From Auanema rhodensis (Eukaryota > Nematoda > Chromadorea > Rhabditida > Rhabditidae): a stretch of 64,000 nt of DNA. The translations under genes and the position numbers were made by a program. How positions within the stretch are numbered: position 1 is the first letter of the stretch; each line of letters begins with the position of its first letter. The notes beneath the pieces are model-generated. The model worked only from the letters and a program-made list of their open reading frames with translations. It was not told the DNA's origin and did no database searches. Below, in pieces: positions 22,752 through 37,633 of the stretch. The DNA lies in assembly GCA_964057225.1 (NCBI GenBank), contig OZ059900.1, positions 568,501-632,500 on the forward strand. Direction: 5' to 3'.

Positions 22752-25681
22752 TAAATTTCGATCATATTCGTTAAGATTCGAGAATCAAACACATAATACA
22801 CGAAATAAGTCTATTTTTATGAGTTTGCACTGATATTTATTCATTTTGATCAAAAAAGGTCGAAAATAGAAAGAATTTTTGAAATTTCCGAGTTTTGAGT
22901 CCAATTGGGCTAAATCGCTCATATATATGATCAGAAGCATAGTTTTATTGTCTATAACAACAAAAGTCATCAATTAAACGCTAGTGATGTTTAAATACTG
23001 ATTTTCGCTCAAATAGCATTACTACACTAAGTATGGTCGTTTTTATGCCTTTAACACCATATACTCACCGATTTTTGGTACAAAATCTGTAATACTTGTA
23101 AATTTTGATCATATTCGTTAAGATTCGAGAATCAAACACATAATACACAGAATAAGTCTATTTTTATGAGTTTGCACTGATATTTATTTATTTTGATCAA
23201 AAAAGGTCGAAAATAGAAAGAATTTTTGAAATTTCCGAGTTTTGAGCCCAATTGGGCTAAACCGCTAATATATATGATCAGAAGCATAGTTTTATTGTCT
23301 ATGATAACAAAAGTCTTCAAATATACACTAATAATGTTTAAATCACTGAATTTCACTCAAATAGCATTACTACACTAAGTATGGTCGTTTTTATGCCTCT
23401 AACACCATATACTCACCGATTTTTGGTACAAAATCTGTAATACTTGTAAATTTTGATCATATTCGTTAAGATTTGAGAATCAAACACATAATACACGAAA
23501 TAAGTCTATTTTTATGAGTTTGCACTGATATTTATTCATTTTGATCAAAAAAGGTCGAAAATAGAAAGAATTTTTGAATTTTCCGAGTTTTGAGTCTAAT
23601 TTGGCTAAATCGCTCATATATATGATCAAAAGCATAGTTTTATTGTCTATAACAACAAAAGTCATCAATTAAACGCTAGTGATGTTTAAATCACTGAATT
23701 TCACTCAAATAGCATTACTACACTAAGTATGGTCGTTTTTATGCCTCTAACACCATATACTCACCGATTTTTGGTACAAAATCTGTAATACTTGTAAATT
23801 TTGATCATATTCGTTAAGATCCGAGAATCAAACACATAATACACGAAATAAGTCTATTTTTATGAGTTTGCACTGATATTTATTCATTTTGATCAAAAAA
23901 GGTCGAAAATAGAAAGAATTTTTGAAATTTCCGAGTTTTGAGTCCAATTGGGCTAAATCGCTCATATATATGATCAAAAGCATAGTTTTACTGTCTATAA
24001 CAACAAAAGTCATCAATTAAACGCTAGTGATATTTAAATACTGATTTTCGCTCAAGTAGCATTACTACACTAAGTATGGTCGTTTTTATGCCTTTAACAC
24101 CATATACTCACCGATTTTTGGTACAAAATCTGTAATACTTGTAAATTTTGATCATATTCGTTAAGATTCGAGAATCAAACACATAATACACGAAATAAGT
24201 CTATTTTTATGAGTTTGCACTGATATTTGTTTATTTTGATCAAAAAAGGTCGAAAATAGAAAGAATTTTTGAATTTTCCGAGTTTTGAGTCCAATTGGGC
24301 TAAATCGCTCATATATATGATCAAAAGCATAGTTTTACTGTCTATAACAACAAAAGTCATCAATTAAACGCTAGTGATATTTAAATACTGATTTTCGCTC
24401 AAGTAGCATTACTACACTAAGTATGATCGTTTTTATGCCTTTAACACCATATACTCACCGATTTTTGGTACAAAATCTGTAATACTTGTAAATTTTGATC
24501 ATATTCGTTAAGATTTGAGAATCAAACACACAATACACAAAATCAGTCTATTTTTATGAGTTTACACTGATATATATTCATTTTGATCAAAAAAGGTCGA
24601 AAATAGAAAGAATTTTTGAAATTTCCGAGTTTTGAGTCTAATTTGGCTAAATCGCTCATATATATGATCAGAAGCATAGTTTTATTGTCTATGACAACAA
24701 AAATCATCAATTAAACGCTAGTGATATTTAAATACTGATTTTCGCTCAAGTAGCATTACTACACTAAGTATGGTCGTTTTTATGCCTTTAACACCATATA
24801 CTCACCGATTTTTGGTACAAAATCTGTAATACTTGTAAATTTTGATCATATTTGTTAAGATTCGAGAATCAAACACATAATACACAGAATAAGTCTATTT
24901 TTATGAGTTTGCACTGATATTTATTTATTTTGATCAAAAAAGGTCGAAAATAGAAAGAATTTTTGAAATTTCCGAGTTTTGAGCCCAATTGGGCTAAACC
25001 GCTCATATATATGATCAGAAGCATAGTTTTATTGTCAATGATAACAAAAGTCTTCAAATATACACTAATAATGTTTAAATCACTGAATTTCACTCAAATA
25101 GCATTACTACACTAAGTATGGTCGTTTTTATGCCTCTAACACCATATACTCACCGATTTTTGGTACAAAATCTGTAATACTTGTAAATTTTGATCATATT
25201 CGTTAAGATTTGAGAATCAAACACATAATACACGAAATAAGTCTATTTTTATGAGTTTGCACTGATATTTATTCATTTTGATCAAAAAAGGTCGAAAATA
25301 GAAAGAATTTTTGAATTTTCCGAGTTTTGAGTCCAATTGGGCTAAATCGCTCATATATATGATCAAAAACATAGTTTTATTGTCTATAACAACAAAAGTC
25401 ATCAATTAAACGCTAGTGATGTTTAAATACTGATTTTCGCTCAAATAGCATTACTACACTAAGTATGGTCGTTTTTATGCCTTTAACACCATATACTCAC
25501 CGATTTTTGGTACAAAATCTGTAATACTTGTAAATTTTGATCATATTCGTTAAGATTCGAGAATCAAACACATAATACACAAAATAAGTCTATTTTTATG
25601 AGTTTGCACTGATATTTGTTTATTTTGATCAAAAAAGGTCGAAAATAGAAAGAATTTTTGAATTTTCCGAGTTTTGAGTCC
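22752..25681. repeat. Array segment with mixed and hybrid monomers
   Basis: About eight monomers. Two similar type B monomers (23132 and 24869) are 1737 bp apart and share tttgagcccaattggg and cacagaataag. The monomer ending near 23705 is a hybrid: it has the type A marker gtcatcaattaaacgctag but then the type B form taaatcactgaatttcac. Variants gtatgatcg (near 24421) and gatatttgtttatt (near 24226) begin here and recur later, near 31716 and 31515. No gene is seen. Confidence 0.8.
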
Positions 25682-28600
25682 AATTGGGCTAAATCGCTCA
25701 TATATATGATCAAAAGCATAGTTTTACTGTCTATGACAACAAAAGTCTTCAAATATACACTAATAATGATTAAATCACTGAATTTCACTCAAATAGCATT
25801 ACTACACTAAGTATGGTCGTTTTTATGCCTTTAACACCATATACTCACCGATTTTTGGTACAAAATCTGTAATACTCGTAAATTTTGATCATATTCGTTA
25901 AGATTTGAGAATCAAACATACAATACACAAAATCAGTCTATTTTTATGAGCTTGCACTGATATATATTCATTTTGATCAAAAAAGGTCGAAAATAGAAAG
26001 AATTTTTGAAATTTCCGAGTTTTGAGTCTAATTTGGCTAAATCGCTCATATATATGATCAGAAGCATAGTTTTATTGTCTATGACAACAAAAGTCATCAA
26101 TTAAACGCTAGTGATGTTTAAATACTGATTTTCGCTCAAATAGCATTACTACACTAAGTATGGTCGTTTTTATGCCTTTAACACCATATACTCACCGATT
26201 TTTGGTACAAAATCTGTAATACTCGTAAATTTTGATCATATTCGTTAAGATTCGAAAATCAAACACACAATAAACAAAATCAGTCTATTTTTATGACTTT
26301 GCACTGATATTTATTTATTTTGATCAAAAAAGGTCGAAAATAGAAAGAATTTTTGAAATTTCCGAGTTTTGAGTCTAATTTGGCTAAATCGCTCATATAT
26401 ATGATCAGAAGCATAGTTTTATTGTCTATGACAACAAAAATCATCAATTAAACGCTAGTGATGTTTAAATACTGATTTTCGCTCAAATAGCATTACTACA
26501 CTAAGTATGGTCGTTTTTATGCCTTTAACACCATATACTCACCGATTTTTGGTACAAAATCTGTAATACTCGTAAAATTTGATCATATTTGTTAAGATTT
26601 GAGAATCAAACACATAATACACGAAATAAGTCTATTTTTATGAGTTTGCACTGATATTTATTCATTTTGATCAAAAAAGGTCGAAAATAGAAAGAATTTT
26701 TGAAATTTCCGAGTTTTGAGTCCAATTGGGCTAAACCGCTCATATATATGATCAGAAGCATAGTTTTACTGTCTATGACAACAAAAGTCTTCAAATATAC
26801 ACTAATAATGATTAAATCACTGAATTTCACTCAAATAGCATTACTACACTAAGTATGGTCGTTTTTATGCCTTTAACACCATATACTCACCGATTTTTGG
26901 TACAAAATCTGTAATACTTGTAAATTTTGATCATATCCGTTAAGATTTGAGAATCAAACATACAATACACAAAATCAGTCTATTTTTATGAGCTTGCACT
27001 GATATATATTCATTTTGATCAAAAAAGGTCGAAAATAGAAAGAATTTTTGAAATTTCCGAGTTTTGAGTCTAATTTGGCTAAATCGCTCATATATATGAT
27101 CAGAAGCATAGTTTTATTGTCTATGACAACAAAAGTCATCAATTAAACGCTAGTGATGTTTAAATACTGATTTTCGCTCAAATAGCATTACTACACTAAG
27201 TATGGTCGTTTTTATGCCTTTAACACCATATACTCACCGATTTTTGGTACAAAATCTGTAATACTCGTAAATTTCGATCATATTCGTTAAGATTCGAAAA
27301 TCAAACACACAATAAACAAAATCAGTCTATTTTTATGAGTTTGCACTGATATATATTCATTTTGATCAAAAAAGGTCGAAAATAGAAAGAATTTTTGAAT
27401 TTTCCGAGTTTTGAGTCCAATTGGGCTAAATCGCTCATATATATGATCAAAAACATAGTTTTATTGTCTATAACAACAAAAGTCATCAATTAAACGCTAG
27501 TGATGTTTAAATACTGATTTTCGCTCAAATAGCATTACTACACTAAGTATGGTCGTTTTTATGCCTTTAACACCATATATTCACCGATTTTTGGTACAAA
27601 ATCTGTGATACTCGTAAATTTTGATCATATTCGTTAAGATTCGAGAATCAAACACACAATACACGAAATAAGTTTATTTTTACGAGTTTGCACTGATATT
27701 TATTCATTTTGATCAAAAAAGGTCGAAAATAGAAAGAATTTTTGAATTTTCCGAGTTTTGAGTCTAATTTGGCTAAATCGCTCATATATATGATCAAAAG
27801 CATAGTTTTATTGTCTATGATAACAAAAATCTTCAAATATACACTAATAATGTTTAAATCACTGAATTTCACTCAAATAGCATTACTACACTAAGTATGG
27901 TCGTTTTTATGCCTCTAACACCATATACTCACCGATTTTTGGTACAAAATCTGTAATACTTGTAAATTTTGATCATATTCGTTAAGATTCGAGAATCAAA
28001 CACATAATACACGAAATAAGTCTATTTTTATGAGTTTGCACTGATATTTATTCATTTTGATCAAAAAAGGTCGAAAATAGAAAGAATTTTTGAAATTTCC
28101 GAGTTTTGAGTCCAATTGGGCTAAATCGCTCATATATATGATCAAAAGCATAGTTTTACTGTCTATAACAACAAAAGTCATCAATTAAACGCTAGTGATA
28201 TTTAAATACTGATTTTCGCTCAAGTAGCATTACTACACTAAGTATGGTCGTTTTTATGCCTTTAACACCATATACTCACCGATTTTTGGTACAAAATCTG
28301 TAATACTTGTAAATTTTGATCATATTTGTTAAGATTCGAGAATCAAACACATAATACACAAAATAAGTCTATTTTTACAAGTTTGCACTGATATTTATTC
28401 ATTTTGATCAAAAAAGGTCGAAAATAGAAAGAATTTTTGAAATTTCCGAGTTTTGAGTCCAATTTGGCTAAATCGCTCATATATATGATCAAAAGCATAG
28501 TTTTATTGTCTATAACAACAAAAGTCATCAATTAAACGCTAGTGATGTTTAAATACTGAATTTCGCTCAAATAGCATTACTACACTAAGTATGGTCGTTT

Positions 28601-31035
28601 TTATGCCTTTAACACCATATACTCACCGATTTTTGGTACAAAATCTGTAATACTCGTAAATTTTGATCATATTCGTTAAGATTTGAGAATCAAACATACA
28701 ATACACAAAATCAGTCTATTTTTATGAGCTTGCACTGATATATATTCATTTTGATCAAAAAAGGTCGAAAATAGAAAGAATTTTTGAAATTTCTGAGTTT
28801 TGAGTCTAATTTGGCTAAATCGCTCATATATATGATCAGAAGCATAGTTTTATTGTCTATAACAACAAAAGTCATCAATTAAACGCTAGTGATGTTTAAA
28901 TACTGATTTTCGCTCAAATAGCATTACTACACTAAGTATGGTCGTTTTTATGCCTTTAACACCATATACTCACCGATTTTTGGTACAAAATCTGTAATAC
29001 TCGTAAATTTTGATCATATTCGTTAAGATTTGAAAATCAAACACACAATAAACAAAATCAGTCTATTTTTATGAGTTTGCACTGATATATATTCATTTTG
29101 ATAAAAAAAGGTCGAAAATAGAAAGAATTTTTGAATTTTCCGAGTTTTGAGTCCAATTGGGCTAAATCGCTCATATATATGATCAAAAGCATAGTTTTAC
29201 TGTCTATGATAACAAAAGTCATCAATTAAACGCTAGTGATGTTTAAATACTGATTTTCGCTCAAATAGCATTACTACACTAAGTATGTTCGTTTTTATGC
29301 CTTTAACACCATATACTCACCGATTTTTGGTACAAAATCTGTGATACTCGTAAATTTTGATCATATTCGGTGAGATTCGAGAATCAAACACACAATACAC
29401 GAAATAAGTTTATTTTTACGAGTTTGCACTGATATTTATTCATTTTGATCAAAAAAGGTCGAAAATAGAAAGAATTTTTGAAATTTCCGAGTTTTGAGTC
29501 TAATTTGGCTAAATCGCTCATATATATGATCAAAAGCATAGTTTTATTGTCTATGACAACAAAAGTCATCAATTAAACGCTAGTGATGTTTAAATACTGA
29601 ATTTCGCTCAAATAGCATTACTACACTAAGTATGGTCGTTTTTATGCCTTTAACACCATATACTCACCGATTTTTGGTACAAAATCTGTAATACTCGTAA
29701 ATTTTGATCATATTCGGTGAGATTCGAGAATCAAACACACAATACACGAAATAAGTTTATTTTGACGAGTTTGCACTGATATTTATTCATTTTGATCAAA
29801 AAAGGTCGAAAATAGAAAGAATTTTTGAAATTTCCGAGTTTTGAGTCTAATTTGGCTAAATCGCTCATATATATGATCAAAAGCATAGTTTTATTGTCTA
29901 TGACAACAAAAGTGATCAATTAAACGCTAGTGATGTTTAAATACTGAATTTCGCTCAAATAGCATTACTACACTAAGTATGGTCGTTTTTATGCCTTTAA
30001 CACCATATACTCACCGATTTTTGGTACAAAATCTGTGATACTCGTAAATTTTGATCATATTCGGTGAGATTCGAGAATCGAACACACAATAAACAAAATA
30101 AGTCTATTTTTACGAGTTTGCACTGATATTTATTCATTTTGATCAAAAAAGGTCGAAAATAGAAAGAATTTTTGAAATTTCCGAGTTTTGAGTCTAATTT
30201 GGCTAAATCGCTCATATATATGATCAAAAGCATAGTTTTACTGTCTATGATAACAAAAATCTTCAAATATACACTAATAATGTGTAAATCACTGAATTTC
30301 ACTCAAATAGCTTTACTACACTAAGTATGGTCGTTTTTATGCCTTTAACACCATATACTCACCGATTTTTGGTACAAAATCTGTAATACTTGTAAATTTT
30401 GATCATATTCGTTAAGATTCGAGAATCAAACATACAATACACGAAATAAGTTTATTTTTACGAGTTTGCACTGATATTTATTCATTTTGATCAAAAAAGG
30501 TCGAAAATAGAAAGAATTTTTGAATTTTCCGAGTTTTGAGTCCAATTGGGCTAAATCGCTCATATATATGATCAAAAGCATAGTTTCACTGTCTATGATG
30601 ACAAAAGTCTTCAAATATACACTAGTAATGAATAAATCACTGAATTTCACTCAAATAGCATTACTACACTAAGTATGGTCGTTTTTATGCCTTTAACACC
30701 ATATACTCACCGATTTTTGGTACAAAATCTGTAATACTTGTAAATTTTGATCATATTCGTTAAGATTTGAGAATCAAACACATAATACACAAAATCAGTC
30801 TATTTTTATGAGCTTGCACTGATATATATTCATTTTGATCAAAAAAGGTCGAAAATAGAAAGAATTTTTGAAATTTCCGAGTTTTGAGTCTAATTTGGCT
30901 AAATCGCTCATATATATGATCAGAAGCATAGTTTTATTGTCTATGACAACAAAAATCATCAATTAAACGCTAGTGATGTTTAAATACTGATTTTCGCTCA
31001 AATAGCATTACTACACTAAGTATGGTCGTTTTTAT
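25682..31035. repeat. Dispersed 5.35 kb duplicate, first copy
   Basis: About 15 monomers that recur at 32280-37633, offset 6598 bp (19 x 347 + 5). Shared rare variants: ttatgactttgc (near 26291 and 32889), catatattcaccg (near 27576 and 34174), tttctgag (near 28791 and 35389), gtatgttcg (near 29284 and 35882), aaagtgatcaatt (near 29911 and 36509). Differences are few, for example gataaaaaaagg near 29100 and aataaacaaaataag near 30090 in this copy only. The monomers between the copies (31036-32279) are not part of the match. No gene is seen. Confidence 0.82.
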
Positions 31036-32279
31036 GCCTCTAACACCATATACTCACCGATTTTTGGTACAAAATCTGTAATACTTGTAAATTTTGATCA
31101 TATTCGTTAAGATTTGAGAATCAAACACATAATACACGAAATAAGTCTATTTTTATGAGTTTGCACTGATATTTATTCATTTTGATCAAAAAAGGTCGAA
31201 AATAGAAAGAATTTTTGAATTTTCCGAGTTTTGAGTCCAATTGGGCTAAATCGCTCATATATATGATCAAAAACATAGTTTTATTGTCTATAACAACAAA
31301 AGTCATCAATTAAACGCTAGTGATGTTTAAATACTGATTTTCGCTCAAATAGCATTACTACACTAAGTATGGTCGTTTTTATGCCTTTAACACCATATAC
31401 TCACCGATTTTTGGTACAAAATCTGTAATACTTGTAAATTTTGATCATATTCGTTAAGATTCGAGAATCAAACACATAATACACAAAATAAGTCTATTTT
31501 TATGAGTTTGCACTGATATTTGTTTATTTTGATCAAAAAAGGTCGAAAATAGAAAGAATTTTTGAATTTTCCGAGTTTTGAGTCCAATTGGGCTAAATCG
31601 CTCATATATATGATCAAAAGCATAGTTTTACTGTCTATAACAACAAAAGTCATCAATTAAACGCTAGTGATATTTAAATACTGATTTTCGCTCAAGTAGC
31701 ATTACTACACTAAGTATGATCGTTTTTATGCCTTTAACACCATATACTCACCGATTTTTGGTACAAAATCTGTAATACTTGTAAATTTTGATCATATTCG
31801 TTAAGATTTGAGAATCAAACATACAATACACAAAATCAGTCTATTTTTATGAGCTTGCACTGATATATATTCATTTTGATCAAAAAAGGTCGAAAATAGA
31901 AAGAATTTTTGAAATTTCCGAGTTTTGAGTCTAATTTGGCTAAATCGCTCATATATATGATCAGAAGCATAGTTTTATTGTCTATGACAACAAAAATCAT
32001 CAATTAAACGCTAGTGATGTTTAAATACTGATTTTCGCTCAAATAGCATTACTACACTAAGTATGGTCGTTTTTATGCCTTTAACACCATATACTCACCG
32101 ATTTTTGGTACAAAATCTGTAATACTCGTAAAATTTGATCATATTTGTTAAGATTTGAGAATCAAACACACAATACACAAAATCAGTCTATTTTTATGAG
32201 TTTACACTGATATATATTCATTTTCATCAAAAAAGGTCGAAAATAGAAAGAATTTTTGAATTTTCCGAGTTTTGAGTCG
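31036..32279. repeat. Array segment between the two 5.35 kb copies
   Basis: About 3.5 monomers. The first part resembles 25130-25720 (offset 5904), including gatatttgtttatt. The later part, from about 31690, resembles 4340-4930, including the rare attttcatcaaaa near 32221 (also at 4875). No gene is seen. Confidence 0.75.
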
Positions 32280-35200
32280 AATTGGGCTAAATCGCTCATA
32301 TATATGATCAAAAGCATAGTTTTACTGTCTATGACAACAAAAGTCTTCAAATATACACTAATAATGATTAAATCACTGAATTTCACTCAAATAGCATTAC
32401 TACACTAAGTATGGTCGTTTTTATGCCTTTAACACCATATACTCACCGATTTTTGGTACAAAATCTGTAATACTCGTAAATTTTGATCATATTCGTTAAG
32501 ATTTGAGAATCAAACATACAATACACAAAATCAGTCTATTTTTATGAGCTTGCACTGATATATATTCATTTTGATCAAAAAAGGTCGAAAATAGAAAGAA
32601 TTTTTGAAATTTCCGAGTTTTGAGTCTAATTTGGCTAAATCGCTCATATATATGATCAGAAGCATAGTTTTATTGTCTATGACAACAAAAGTCATCAATT
32701 AAACGCTAGTGATGTTTAAATACTGATTTTCGCTCAAATAGCATTACTACACTAAGTATGGTCGTTTTTATGCCTTTAACACCATATACTCACCGATTTT
32801 TGGTACAAAATCTGTAATACTCGTAAATTTTGATCATATTCGTTAAGATTCGAAAATCAAACACACAATAAACAAAATCAGTCTATTTTTATGACTTTGC
32901 ACTGATATTTATTTATTTTGATCAAAAAAGGTCGAAAATAGAAAGAATTTTTGAAATTTCCGAGTTTTGAGTCTAATTTGGCTAAATCGCTCATATATAT
33001 GATCAGAAGCATAGTTTTATTGTCTATGACAACAAAAATCATCAATTAAACGCTAGTGATGTTTAAATACTGATTTTCGCTCAAATAGCATTACTACACT
33101 AAGTATGGTCGTTTTTATGCCTTTAACACCATATACTCACCGATTTTTGGTACAAAATCTGTAATACTCGTAAAATTTGATCATATTTGTTAAGATTTGA
33201 GAATCAAACACATAATACACGAAATAAGTCTATTTTTATGAGTTTGCACTGATATTTATTCATTTTGATCAAAAAAGGTCGAAAATAGAAAGAATTTTTG
33301 AAATTTCCGAGTTTTGAGTCCAATTGGGCTAAACCGCTCATATATATGATCAGAAGCATAGTTTTACTGTCTATGACAACAAAAGTCTTCAAATATACAC
33401 TAATAATGATTAAATCACTGAATTTCACTCAAATAGCATTACTACACTAAGTATGGTCGTTTTTATGCCTTTAACACCATATACTCACCGATTTTTGGTA
33501 CAAAATCTGTAATACTTGTAAATTTTGATCATATCCGTTAAGATTTGAGAATCAAACATACAATACACAAAATCAGTCTATTTTTATGAGCTTGCACTGA
33601 TATATATTCATTTTGATCAAAAAAGGTCGAAAATAGAAAGAATTTTTGAAATTTCCGAGTTTTGAGTCTAATTTGGCTAAATCGCTCATATATATGATCA
33701 GAAGCATAGTTTTATTGTCTATGACAACAAAAGTCATCAATTAAACGCTAGTGATGTTTAAATACTGATTTTCGCTCAAATAGCATTACTACACTAAGTA
33801 TGGTCGTTTTTATGCCTTTAACACCATATACTCACCGATTTTTGGTACAAAATCTGTAATACTCGTAAATTTCGATCATATTCGTTAAGATTCGAAAATC
33901 AAACACACAATAAACAAAATCAGTCTATTTTTATGAGTTTGCACTGATATATATTCATTTTGATCAAAAAAGGTCGAAAATAGAAAGAATTTTTGAATTT
34001 TCCGAGTTTTGAGTCCAATTGGGCTAAATCGCTCATATATATGATCAAAAACATAGTTTTATTGTCTATAACAACAAAAGTCATCAATTAAACGCTAGTG
34101 ATGTTTAAATACTGATTTTCGCTCAAATAGCATTACTACACTAAGTATGGTCGTTTTTATGCCTTTAACACCATATATTCACCGATTTTTGGTACAAAAT
34201 CTGTGATACTCGTAAATTTTGATCATATTCGTTAAGATTCGAGAATCAAACACACAATACACGAAATAAGTTTATTTTTACGAGTTTGCACTGATATTTA
34301 TTCATTTTGATCAAAAAAGGTCGAAAATAGAAAGAATTTTTGAATTTTCCGAGTTTTGAGTCTAATTTGGCTAAATCGCTCATATATATGATCAAAAGCA
34401 TAGTTTTATTGTCTATGATAACAAAAATCTTCAAATATACACTAATAATGTTTAAATCACTGAATTTCACTCAAATAGCATTACTACACTAAGTATGGTC
34501 GTTTTTATGCCTCTAACACCATATACTCACCGATTTTTGGTACAAAATCTGTAATACTTGTAAATTTTGATCATATTCGTTAAGATTCGAGAATCAAACA
34601 CATAATACACGAAATAAGTCTATTTTTATGAGTTTGCACTGATATTTATTCATTTTGATCAAAAAAGGTCGAAAATAGAAAGAATTTTTGAAATTTCCGA
34701 GTTTTGAGTCCAATTGGGCTAAATCGCTCATATATATGATCAAAAGCATAGTTTTACTGTCTATAACAACAAAAGTCATCAATTAAACGCTAGTGATATT
34801 TAAATACTGATTTTCGCTCAAGTAGCATTACTACACTAAGTATGGTCGTTTTTATGCCTTTAACACCATATACTCACCGATTTTTGGTACAAAATCTGTA
34901 ATACTTGTAAATTTTGATCATATTTGTTAAGATTCGAGAATCAAACACATAATACACAAAATAAGTCTATTTTTACAAGTTTGCACTGATATTTATTCAT
35001 TTTGATCAAAAAAGGTCGAAAATAGAAAGAATTTTTGAAATTTCCGAGTTTTGAGTCCAATTTGGCTAAATCGCTCATATATATGATCAAAAGCATAGTT
35101 TTATTGTCTATAACAACAAAAGTCATCAATTAAACGCTAGTGATGTTTAAATACTGAATTTCGCTCAAATAGCATTACTACACTAAGTATGGTCGTTTTT

Positions 35201-37633
35201 ATGCCTTTAACACCATATACTCACCGATTTTTGGTACAAAATCTGTAATACTCGTAAATTTTGATCATATTCGTTAAGATTTGAGAATCAAACATACAAT
35301 ACACAAAATCAGTCTATTTTTATGAGCTTGCACTGATATATATTCATTTTGATCAAAAAAGGTCGAAAATAGAAAGAATTTTTGAAATTTCTGAGTTTTG
35401 AGTCTAATTTGGCTAAATCGCTCATATATATGATCAGAAGCATAGTTTTATTGTCTATAACAACAAAAGTCATCAATTAAACGCTAGTGATGTTTAAATA
35501 CTGATTTTCGCTCAAATAGCATTACTACACTAAGTATGGTCGTTTTTATGCCTTTAACACCATATACTCACCGATTTTTGGTACAAAATCTGTAATACTC
35601 GTAAATTTTGATCATATTCGTTAAGATTTGAAAATCAAACACACAATAAACAAAATCAGTCTATTTTTATGAGTTTGCACTGATATATATTCATTTTGAT
35701 CAAAAAAGGTCGAAAATAGAAAGAATTTTTGAATTTTCCGAGTTTTGAGTCCAATTGGGCTAAATCGCTCATATATATGATCAAAAGCATAGTTTTACTG
35801 TCTATGATAACAAAAGTCATCAATTAAACGCTAGTGATGTTTAAATACTGATTTTCGCTCAAATAGCATTACTACACTAAGTATGTTCGTTTTTATGCCT
35901 TTAACACCATATACTCACCGATTTTTGGTACAAAATCTGTGATACTCGTAAATTTTGATCATATTCGGTGAGATTCGAGAATCAAACACACAATACACGA
36001 AATAAGTTTATTTTTACGAGTTTGCACTGATATTTATTCATTTTGATCAAAAAAGGTCGAAAATAGAAAGAATTTTTGAAATTTCCGAGTTTTGAGTCTA
36101 ATTTGGCTAAATCGCTCATATATATGATCAAAAGCATAGTTTTATTGTCTATGACAACAAAAGTCATCAATTAAACGCTAGTGATGTTTAAATACTGAAT
36201 TTCGCTCAAATAGCATTACTACACTAAGTATGGTCGTTTTTATGCCTTTAACACCATATACTCACCGATTTTTGGTACAAAATCTGTAATACTCGTAAAT
36301 TTTGATCATATTCGGTGAGATTCGAGAATCAAACACACAATACACGAAATAAGTTTATTTTGACGAGTTTGCACTGATATTTATTCATTTTGATCAAAAA
36401 AGGTCGAAAATAGAAAGAATTTTTGAAATTTCCGAGTTTTGAGTCTAATTTGGCTAAATCGCTCATATATATGATCAAAAGCATAGTTTTATTGTCTATG
36501 ACAACAAAAGTGATCAATTAAACGCTAGTGATGTTTAAATACTGAATTTCGCTCAAATAGCATTACTACACTAAGTATGGTCGTTTTTATGCCTTTAACA
36601 CCATATACTCACCGATTTTTGGTACAAAATCTGTGATACTCGTAAATTTTGATCATATTCGGTGAGATTCGAGAATCGAACACACAATACACGAAATAAG
36701 TCTATTTTTACGAGTTTGCACTGATATTTATTCATTTTGATCAAAAAAGGTCGAAAATAGAAAGAATTTTTGAAATTTCCGAGTTTTGAGTCTAATTTGG
36801 CTAAATCGCTCATATATATGATCAAAAGCATAGTTTTACTGTCTATGATAACAAAAATCTTCAAATATACACTAATAATGTGTAAATCACTGAATTTCAC
36901 TCAAATAGCTTTACTACACTAAGTATGGTCGTTTTTATGCCTTTAACACCATATACTCACCGATTTTTGGTACAAAATCTGTAATACTTGTAAATTTTGA
37001 TCATATTCGTTAAGATTCGAGAATCAAACATACAATACACGAAATAAGTTTATTTTTACGAGTTTGCACTGATATTTATTCATTTTGATCAAAAAAGGTC
37101 GAAAATAGAAAGAATTTTTGAATTTTCCGAGTTTTGAGTCCAATTGGGCTAAATCGCTCATATATATGATCAAAAGCATAGTTTCACTGTCTATGATGAC
37201 AAAAGTCTTCAAATATACACTAGTAATGAATAAATCACTGAATTTCACTCAAATAGCATTACTACACTAAGTATGGTCGTTTTTATGCCTTTAACACCAT
37301 ATACTCACCGATTTTTGGTACAAAATCTGTAATACTTGTAAATTTTGATCATATTCGTTAAGATTTGAGAATCAAACACATAATACACAAAATCAGTCTA
37401 TTTTTATGAGCTTGCACTGATATATATTCATTTTGATCAAAAAAGGTCGAAAATAGAAAGAATTTTTGAAATTTCCGAGTTTTGAGTCTAATTTGGCTAA
37501 ATCGCTCATATATATGATCAGAAGCATAGTTTTTTTGTCTATGACAACAAAAATCATCAATTAAACGCTAGTGATGTTTAAATACTGATTTTCGCTCAAA
37601 TAGCATTACTACACTAAGTATGGTCGTTTTTAT
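32280..37633. repeat. Dispersed 5.35 kb duplicate, second copy
   Basis: Copy of 25682-31035, colinear throughout. Private to this copy is agtttttttgtc near 37530 (agttttattgtc in the other). The match breaks near 37633, where this copy has gcctttaac and aatactcg while the first has gcctctaac and aatacttg. No gene is seen. Confidence 0.82.

Noticed and set aside
29997-30302. 101-residue minus-strand open frames near 30 kb, 36.6 kb, 40 kb and later, as longer proteins
   Set aside because: They are the same satellite frame extended because the tcggtgagattcg variant and the extra C remove stops. Identical copies follow the higher-order duplications.
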